DNA of 64,000 bases from Mucilaginibacter saanensis (lineage in GTDB: Bacteria > Bacteroidota > Bacteroidia > Sphingobacteriales > Sphingobacteriaceae): contig NZ_JACHBZ010000004.1 in the NCBI RefSeq assembly GCF_014200575.1, positions 1 through 64,000 on the forward strand, in the 5' to 3' direction. Position 1 is the first letter of the stretch. Each line of letters opens with the position of its first letter. A model generated the notes under the pieces. The model did not search any database and was not told the DNA's origin. It saw nothing but the letters and a program-made list of their open reading frames with translations. This document shows positions 58,364 through 64,000 of the stretch, one piece after another. A program made the translations under genes and the position numbers.

Positions 58364-58672
58364 ATGTACGCAATAGTAAGTATAGCCGGACAGCAATTTA
58401 AAGTTGCAAAAGACCAGCAGATCTTTGTACACAGATTACAGGGTGATGAAGGCGCTAGTATTGAATTTGACAGTGTATTGTTAGCAGAAAACGAAGGTAA
58501 ATTCAAATTAGGTTCTGATTTGAAAGGCGCTAAAGTTTCAGCTAAGATCGTGTCTCATTTAAAAGGTGATAAAGTGATCATTTTCAAAAAGAAAAGAAGA
58601 AAAGGTTACAAAAAGAAAAACGGTCACCGTCAGCAATTTACCAAGATCGAGATCACTGGTATTACATTATAA
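58364..58672 (+). CDS. rplU: 50S ribosomal protein L21
   Basis: L21 binds 23S rRNA near the exit side of the large subunit. The 102-residue protein has MYAIVSIAGQQFKVAKDQQIFVHRL at the N-terminus and the family signature KKKRRKGYKKKNGHRQQFTKIEITGI at the C-terminus, with strongly basic rRNA-binding residues. It has its own promoter upstream. rpmA follows 49 bases later in the same direction, the usual order for these two genes. Confidence 0.97.
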   Translation: MYAIVSIAGQQFKVAKDQQIFVHRLQGDEGASIEFDSVLLAENEGKFKLGSDLKGAKVSAKIVSHLKGDKVIIFKKKRRKGYKKKNGHRQQFTKIEITGITL

Positions 58673-58721
58673 TTAAAGTTTAAACCGAGCCGATTTAATC
58701 AGCTCATAAAAGATATTAACA

Positions 58722-59156
58722 ATGGCACACAAAAAAGGGGCCGGTAGTTCCAGAAACGGCCGCGAGTCGCATAGCAAACGTTTAGGTATCAAAATTTTCG
58801 GTGGTCAACCAGCTATTGCAGGTAACATCATCGTTCGTCAACGTGGTACCAAACACAACCCAGGCGTTAACGTAGGCATCGGCAGGGATCATACATTATT
58901 TGCATTAACTGACGGGCATGTAGTTTTCAGAAAGAAAGCTGACAACCGTTCATACGTTTCTGTAGTTCCGTTTGAAGTAGCACCAGTTGCTGAAGTTGCA
59001 GCACCTGCACCTAAAGTAAAGGCAGCTCCAAAAGCAGTAGAAGCAGCACCGGTTGCTGAAGTTGCTACTGAAGAAGCAGCTCCAAAAGCAAAAAAGGCAG
59101 CAGCTCCAAAAGCTAAGAAAGAAGCAGCAGACACTGAAGAAGCAGCAGCTGAGTAA
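58722..59156 (+). CDS. rpmA: 50S ribosomal protein L27 with an alanine-rich C-terminal extension
   Basis: L27 reaches the peptidyl-transferase centre. The normal domain fills residues 1-86 ([61 protein letters not shown]). There is no cleaved N-terminal propeptide of the Firmicutes kind. A further 58 residues follow, made of A, P, K, E and V in two loose repeats (APVAEVA and KAAPKA units). The extension is of low complexity and has no known function. It ends with a strong terminator. Confidence 0.95.
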   Translation: MAHKKGAGSSRNGRESHSKRLGIKIFGGQPAIAGNIIVRQRGTKHNPGVNVGIGRDHTLFALTDGHVVFRKKADNRSYVSVVPFEVAPVAEVAAPAPKVKAAPKAVEAAPVAEVATEEAAPKAKKAAAPKAKKEAADTEEAAAE

Positions 59157-59180
59157 TTAGCCCCAAGCTTTACAGATATT

Positions 59181-59217
59181 AAAAAGCCCCGGTCAATTTT
59201 GATCGGGGCTTTTTTTT
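59181..59217 (+). terminator. Terminator of rplU-rpmA
   Basis: AAAAAGCCCCGGTCA (59181-59195) pairs with 59201-59215 except for one base, followed by a long T run. Confidence 0.92.
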
Positions 59218-59235
59218 GTGAATTTAATTAGTGAA

Positions 59236-59319
59236 GCCTGACTTGCTTGTTCCAACATCTCATCAGCAGGCGGTTGGGGCATACCTGCTAATGAGATGCC
59301 GAAACAAGTTCGGCATGAC
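59236..59319. repeat. REP-like paired-hairpin element
   Basis: The right hairpin is TGCCGAAACAAGTTCGGCA (59297-59315, perfect 7-bp stem) followed by TGAC. The left end (59236-59256) is a decayed copy. Inside, ATCTCATCAGCAGG (59257-59270) and 59284-59297 are reverse complements with one mismatch, so the whole element can fold into one long stem. Confidence 0.75.
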
Positions 59320-59354
59320 TTGAAAAGTTGGAAAATTTTAAAAAGCGTATATAA

Positions 59355-60329
59355 TTAGTACTCCCTTACCAGCAAGCTATCGGCAAATAACCTTAAGTAC
59401 TGCCTGCGTTCTTCAAGTAAATTAATATCGTCGAGTGCTTTAAATGCCCGTTGGGCATAGGTTTGCATGGCTTTTTCGGAGTGTTGCCTTATCTGGAGCT
59501 GGTTATAAATGCCTGTTACAGCGGTTACCTTTTCGGTAGTATTAAACTGCGACAGGCTTAGCCAGTTGTTAAGTTCATCGGCTTGCTGTGCTTTGGCCAG
59601 TTCAAGGGCCTTAATAAGCAGGTAGGTTTTTTTGTTGGATATAATATCGCCGCCAACCTGTTTGCCAAATTTGTCGGGGTCGCCATACACATCCAATATA
59701 TCGTCTTGCAGTTGAAAAGCAATACCCAGGTTAACACCAAAATCATACAGCAATTGCGCATCTTTAGCTGCCGCACCACCAATAATACTGCCTATTTTTA
59801 AAGTACCGCCCAATAAAACCGCCGTTTTAAGACGAATCATGTTCAGGTATTCATCAATACTTACGTTATTGCGCTCCTCAAAGCTCATGTCAATCTGCTG
59901 GCCTTCGCATACTCCCGTGGCTGTTTCGTTAAAAACGTCCATCACACGGCGTAAAATGGCATCCTGCACCTTCATCATAAGTTTATTAGACTCAACCATC
60001 ATGGCGTCGCCCGATAAGATGGCCACGTTGGCGTTCCACTTTTCGTGTACGGTTACTTTACCTCGACGCAGCGGCGCTTTATCCATAATGTCGTCATGCA
60101 TCAGCGTAAAGTTATGGAACACTTCAATAGCCAGAGCAGGCTCAACAGCGTTTTCCACGTCGCCGCCAAAAAGATCGCAGGCCATTAATAACAAGGCGGG
60201 GCGCAAACGTTTGCCGCCCAGGGCCAGTATATAACTTATAGGTTCATATAATTCTGCAGGATATTTGGGGAAAGCAAGTTTATCAACCGCTTCATTTATC
60301 AATGCCTGCAAATCAGTAAGTTGTTTCAT
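59355..60329 (-). CDS. Polyprenyl diphosphate synthase
   Basis: The 324-residue trans-prenyltransferase adds isopentenyl units to an allylic diphosphate. The first aspartate-rich motif is DDIMD (residues 79-83, in LMHDDIMDKAPLRRG) and the second is DDILD (209-213, in FQLQDDILDVYGD). The residues just before the first motif (EVFHNFTLM) control chain length; the Phe/Thr there suggests farnesyl or geranylgeranyl rather than very long products, but this is not firm. It is 31 bp from the RNase R gene upstream on the same strand and likely shares its transcript. Confidence 0.92.
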   Translation of the reverse strand: MKQLTDLQALINEAVDKLAFPKYPAELYEPISYILALGGKRLRPALLLMACDLFGGDVENAVEPALAIEVFHNFTLMHDDIMDKAPLRRGKVTVHEKWNANVAILSGDAMMVESNKLMMKVQDAILRRVMDVFNETATGVCEGQQIDMSFEERNNVSIDEYLNMIRLKTAVLLGGTLKIGSIIGGAAAKDAQLLYDFGVNLGIAFQLQDDILDVYGDPDKFGKQVGGDIISNKKTYLLIKALELAKAQQADELNNWLSLSQFNTTEKVTAVTGIYNQLQIRQHSEKAMQTYAQRAFKALDDINLLEERRQYLRLFADSLLVREY

Positions 60330-60359
60330 AAATATATAAGGTAACAGGAGTAATTATAC

Positions 60360-62495
60360 TTAATCCTGTACTAATGAAAAATCAATTTGTTTTTTTGTGA
60401 GGTCAACATGTTTTACCCTGATGCTCACTTCGTCACCCAACTGGTAGATCTTCTTTTTACGCTGGCCAATGATAGCATAATTTTTCTCATCCAAAGTATA
60501 AAAATCATCAGATATGTCACGCAGCCTGATCATACCTTCGCACTTGTTTTCGATGATCTCAACATACATACCCCACTCGGTAACGCCCGATATGATACCG
60601 GTAAATATGTTACCCACCTGGTCTTTCAGGTACTCGGCCTGTTTGTATTTAACGGATGAACGTTCCGCATCGGCAGCCTTTTTTTCCATTTGCGAGCTGT
60701 GCGAACATAGTTTCTCATAATGCTCGGCATTGGCTGATTGGCCTCCGCTTAAATAATGAAACAGCAACCGGTGTACCATTACATCGGGATAACGACGGAT
60801 AGGCGAGGTAAAGTGTGTATAATGATCAAATGCCAAACCATAATGGCTGCTGGTTTTGGTGGTGTAAATGGCTTTGGCCATGGAGCGTATAGCCAAATGG
60901 GTAAGCACGTTCTGCTCTTTTTTGCCTTCCACATCTTCCATCAGGAAATTGAGCGATTTGGCCGTTTCCTTGTCTGATTTGGTGTTGATCTTATAGCCAA
61001 ACCTTGCCGCAAACTGTGCAAAATTAGCTAACGATTCCGGCTTGGGCGAATCATGCGTGCGGTATACAAAGGTGTATTTATGTTTACCCTTACCCATTTT
61101 GCTCACATGCTCTGCTACCTTGCGATTGGCTAAAAGCATAAAGTCCTCAATGAGTTTGTGGGCATCTTTGCGTTCCTTCACATAAACGCCGATAGGTTTG
61201 CCGTGGTCGTCCAGCTTAAATTTAACTTCGGTGGTTTCAAAACTAATAGCGCCGTTTTTAAACTTACGGTCGCGCAGTTTGTAGGCCAGCGCGTTTAGTT
61301 TTAATATCTCGTCAACAAAATCACCTTCTTTATTTTCAATTACTTCCTGCACTTCCTCATAGGTAAAGCGCCTGTCAGAGTAAATGATGGTTTTGCCATA
61401 CCATTCATTAATGATATAGGCATTTTCATCCAGTTCAAATACTGCCGAAAAGCAAAGCTTATCTTCTTTTGGTCGTAAAGAACAAAGGCCATTTGACAGG
61501 CGTTCAGGAAGCATCGGGATTACCCTGTCAACCAAATAAACGGAGGTAGCGCGCTCCAAAGCTTCTTTATCCAAAGCCGAATCGGGGATAATATAATGGG
61601 ATACATCGGCAATGTGTACACCCACTTCGTAGTTGCCATTATCTAATTGTTTGAATGATAGGGCATCGTCAAAGTCCTTGGCATCAAATGGGTCAATGGT
61701 AAAAGTGGTAACATCCCTGAAATCGCGCCTTTTGGCTATTTCTTCCTGGGTAATGATGTCTGAAATTTCTTCAGCATCGTGCTCCACTTCGGCTGGGAAC
61801 GATAGGGGGAAGCCATACTCTGCAAGAATGGCGTTCATTTCGGTATCGTTTTCGCCCTGGGCGCCCAGGATGTGTTTTATCCGGCCGATAGGGTTTTTAG
61901 CTTCGGCGGGCCAGTCGGTAATTTCGGCAACAGCCTTTATACCATTCTTGGCGCCATTGAGTTCGCTGATGGGGATAAAGATATCATGCATCATTTTGCG
62001 GTCGTCAGGAATAAAAAAGGCAAAGCGTTCTGATAGTTTTACAATGCCTGTAAATTCCATCTTGGCGCGTTGTAATATCTCAATTACCTCGCCCTCTTTG
62101 CGTTTACCCTTGCTTTTAGCATACACGTATACCTTAACCCTGTCGCCGTGTAACGCGTTGCGTAACTTACGGGGAGCAATAAAAATATCGCTTTCAAATT
62201 CGTCGTCGGTTATAATAAATGCCGAGCCGTCATTGGTGAGGTCAACTTTACCTTCAATAAAGGTTTTGAGTTCCAGCAGTTGAAATTTCCCCGGGGAAAG
62301 CTCTTTCATAACTGATTTTTTGGCCTCGTCTTTTAATATATCAAATATGATCTCGCGCGATTCCGGGTCGCGTACGTTTAATTTTGCAGAAACTTGTTTA
62401 TAGTTAAGTGGCGTATTGCCGTTTTGTTCAAATATGTCAAGCACCATTTGGGTGAGCACCTGAACTATAGAAGAATTGTTTTTCTTTTTAGACAT
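60360..62495 (-). CDS. rnr: Ribonuclease R
   Basis: RNase R is a processive 3'-5' exoribonuclease that degrades structured RNA. The 711-residue protein has an N-terminal helix-turn-helix region (about 5-65), cold-shock domains (about 65-220), the RNB catalytic domain (about 250-580; DVTTFTIDPFDAKDFDDALSF with the catalytic aspartates) and a C-terminal S1 domain (about 625-710). I set the start at ATG 62495 (MSKKKNNSSI); the alternative six codons upstream is TTG and gives a poorer N-terminus. The basic start KKKNN is typical. No trans-translation partner is nearby. Confidence 0.94.
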   Translation of the reverse strand: MSKKKNNSSIVQVLTQMVLDIFEQNGNTPLNYKQVSAKLNVRDPESREIIFDILKDEAKKSVMKELSPGKFQLLELKTFIEGKVDLTNDGSAFIITDDEFESDIFIAPRKLRNALHGDRVKVYVYAKSKGKRKEGEVIEILQRAKMEFTGIVKLSERFAFFIPDDRKMMHDIFIPISELNGAKNGIKAVAEITDWPAEAKNPIGRIKHILGAQGENDTEMNAILAEYGFPLSFPAEVEHDAEEISDIITQEEIAKRRDFRDVTTFTIDPFDAKDFDDALSFKQLDNGNYEVGVHIADVSHYIIPDSALDKEALERATSVYLVDRVIPMLPERLSNGLCSLRPKEDKLCFSAVFELDENAYIINEWYGKTIIYSDRRFTYEEVQEVIENKEGDFVDEILKLNALAYKLRDRKFKNGAISFETTEVKFKLDDHGKPIGVYVKERKDAHKLIEDFMLLANRKVAEHVSKMGKGKHKYTFVYRTHDSPKPESLANFAQFAARFGYKINTKSDKETAKSLNFLMEDVEGKKEQNVLTHLAIRSMAKAIYTTKTSSHYGLAFDHYTHFTSPIRRYPDVMVHRLLFHYLSGGQSANAEHYEKLCSHSSQMEKKAADAERSSVKYKQAEYLKDQVGNIFTGIISGVTEWGMYVEIIENKCEGMIRLRDISDDFYTLDEKNYAIIGQRKKKIYQLGDEVSIRVKHVDLTKKQIDFSLVQD

Positions 62496-62732
62496 ACATA
62501 AGTATTTGCTCAAAGATACGGAATTTCGACATTAGGCGATTGGGGATACGTGAAGCAGGGGGTGATTGCAGATTTTATTTATTTTATGTTTTGGAAGGCT
62601 CAACTCTAATTATCGACAGATTTTGATCGCTCAGGTTTTTTGACTTTATCACACAATAATTCTTTGGAGTTAATAATTTGTATTATATAAATAAATTATA
62701 TCTAACTTTATAATACACAGCCTATTACCGAT

Positions 62733-63560
62733 ATGTCAACATCTGCCAATAAAACTGTTTCATCTTTAAATTGGATTATTATAACCGGGGTGGGTTTTGT
62801 ATTGTTTGTGGCGGCTGCGGTAATACTCATGATCTTTAGCAATAAAGCCTCGAATTTAAGTCCACAGGTTTATTTTTTCCTCTTGGTTTTTGTTGCTTTA
62901 ATTGCATCCGGATTTTTATTTGGAGCTTTAAAGGCGCATGCCAAATATAGCGGCAATGTGTATAATGGTACTTTATCACTTGGCGGCCCAGCCGTTATCT
63001 TTTGCCTCATCATCTATTTTGGGTTAAAGCTTGCTCCAACAGCCGACTCATTCGACATCAAATTCATTGTTTTTGGTGATGAAACTAAAAACGAACTGGT
63101 AAGTGGGGGACTGCTTAAAGTACTGCTCAATAAACCCGATTCGGCAAGGATAGAAAATGGCGTTGTGATCTTTAACGAACTGCCCACCAATTTATTAGGT
63201 AAAAGTATTACTGCTATCCCTGCGGTGCCCGGTTATTACAGGCAAAGTCAGCAGGTAACTATTCCAGTTGATGGACGTACATCTATTGAGCTGCATCTTA
63301 AAAGGCAGGTTGATTCCTTAACCGTAAGCGGTTTGGTAGTAGATATGAAAGGGCAGCCGGTACCGGGTGTATTGATCGTACTATCTAACGGTCTTTATAA
63401 AACCAATGCCGATAAGTTAGGTAATTTTAGCTTCATTTTGCCTGTAAAGGATGGCACCGAACTCCCGGTAAGAGTTTACAGGGATAAAAAGTTACGTTTT
63501 AACGGTAATCAGATATTTTCTTCCAAGGTTCCGCTTACCCTTCAGCTTGATAAGTTATGA
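62733..63560 (+). CDS. Membrane protein with a C-terminal carboxypeptidase-regulatory-like domain
   Basis: The 275-residue protein has three hydrophobic segments in the first 105 residues (LNWIIITGVGFVLFVAAAVILMIF, VYFFLLVFVALIASGFLFGAL, GPAVIFCLIIYFGLKL) and a beta-rich extracytoplasmic part. Residues about 195-275 look like a CarboxypepD_reg-like (Ig-type) domain: VSGLVVDMKGQPVPGVLIVLSNGLYKTNADKLGNFSF. This domain is common in Bacteroidota as an adhesive or plug-type module. The following gene overlaps its stop by four bases (ATGA), so they act together. I do not recognise the whole protein. Confidence 0.7.
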   Translation: MSTSANKTVSSLNWIIITGVGFVLFVAAAVILMIFSNKASNLSPQVYFFLLVFVALIASGFLFGALKAHAKYSGNVYNGTLSLGGPAVIFCLIIYFGLKLAPTADSFDIKFIVFGDETKNELVSGGLLKVLLNKPDSARIENGVVIFNELPTNLLGKSITAIPAVPGYYRQSQQVTIPVDGRTSIELHLKRQVDSLTVSGLVVDMKGQPVPGVLIVLSNGLYKTNADKLGNFSFILPVKDGTELPVRVYRDKKLRFNGNQIFSSKVPLTLQLDKL

Positions 63561-64000
63561 AAGCGATCATCTGCATACTGAGTTTATGTATGGCCGGGTT
63601 TTGCAGCTATGGTCAAACTGTTGCTTTCAAAGGGTTGTTATTAAGCAACGGTGCATTAGTTAAAGACTACTCCATAACTGTAGACGGAAAACCTGCATTT
63701 GCAGATGGATTTGGTGCATTTACCACTGCCATAAGCAGCAGCGCCAGCCAAGTGAAAATAGTACCTTCAGATAAACGTTATATCGTAGTATATCCAACAG
63801 ACGGCTGGGTACCGGTACCTAAAGATCCATCGCTAACAATTCAGATAATACTGGAAGGCTTTCAATCAAACGGGCAGATCAAAAGCTACATGACATCATT
63901 ATCGCAATTAAAGGAGGCCGCAAAAAAAGGGCAATCCGAAACAAAAACCTTACAAAAAAGGATTGATTCCTTAGCTGCCAACCTTAAAAAGCTGGGTTAT
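63557..64000 (+). CDS. Partial CDS (3' end outside window), secreted coiled-coil protein
   Basis: ATG at 63557 overlaps the TGA of the previous gene, and the frame stays open to the window end (148 codons). The protein starts with a signal peptide (AIICILSLCMAGFCSYGQ), continues with a small beta domain (VAFKGLLLSNGALVKDYSITVDG), and then a charged helix (LSQLKEAAKKGQSETKTLQK) that begins a coiled coil. The first mature part recalls the previous protein's regulatory-like domain (both treat default or normal-state values). It is probably the periplasmic partner of the 62733 gene. The function is unknown. Confidence 0.7.
   Translation, partial: MKAIICILSLCMAGFCSYGQTVAFKGLLLSNGALVKDYSITVDGKPAFADGFGAFTTAISSSASQVKIVPSDKRYIVVYPTDGWVPVPKDPSLTIQIILEGFQSNGQIKSYMTSLSQLKEAAKKGQSETKTLQKRIDSLAANLKKLGY

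Noticed and set aside
61633..62283. A long open frame of 216 codons on the plus strand opposite rnr
   Set aside because: It is antisense to the RNase R core, has Ser/Leu-rich composition typical of shadow frames and no promoter.

Overview
The window reads as chromosomal DNA of a Bacteroidota bacterium, most likely family Sphingobacteriaceae (Mucilaginibacter/Pedobacter type). The grounds are promoters with the Bacteroidota -7 element TAnnTTTG, the lack of strong Shine-Dalgarno sites, a CTnDOT-type integrase, an LptD of the Bacteroidota kind, an arginine pathway with an N-acylornithine carbamoyltransferase, and close family resemblance of most proteins. The genus is inference; no rRNA gene is present.

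Layout. Bases 1-3060 are the end of an integrated element: a gene cut by the left edge, a small HTH (excisionase-like) protein, a small conserved accessory protein and a tyrosine integrase, lying against the 3' side of tRNA-Ser(TGA) at 3296-3382. Bases 3481-8216 carry envelope and cell-wall genes (BrkB, thioesterase, MltG, rhodanese, PASTA protein, Ddl). Bases 8346-13352 hold an ABC exporter pair, a second thioesterase and rpsO-pnp. Bases 13526-17045 carry rpe, serC and serA. Bases 17219-25459 hold an MBL/beta-CASP nuclease, an MsbA-like exporter, a SAM hydrolase, phoH, purC, a STAS protein and RNase Z. Bases 25603-33131 are again envelope-directed (MlaD, amidase, LptD), followed by cinA and a 2-oxo-acid dehydrogenase E2.

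Bases 36360-49124 hold aspartate kinase, proC, argB and, after an NDH-2/antiporter/PaiB insert, a minus-strand cluster that reads GNAT, argG, cupin, argC, four-helix-bundle ORF, argD, argF'. The carbamoyltransferase has Val at position 90, the site reported to separate acetyl- from succinyl-ornithine enzymes. No argE or argH is in the window. Bases 49607-64000 contain YpdA, SRP RNA, two tandem 2H phosphoesterases, dinB, an ECF sigma operon, a dicarboxylate symporter, rplU-rpmA, a polyprenyl synthase, rnr, and the start of a two-gene operon cut by the right edge.

The most unusual signal is intergenic. Around ten gaps are filled by short words repeated several times, each gap with its own word, and several blocks have a facing inverted arm. 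One pair of arms brackets the four-helix-bundle (S23/bIVP-like) ORF inserted between argC and argD, and a pair built from the same word but without an ORF sits 2.6 kb away between the GNAT gene and argG. A separate family of paired REP-like hairpins (about 80-100 bp, loosely TGTCAT...ATGACA) occurs five times with compensating stem changes. I propose the word-repeat/four-helix-bundle arrangement as a candidate undescribed mobile cassette. I could not run any search, so its novelty is untested.
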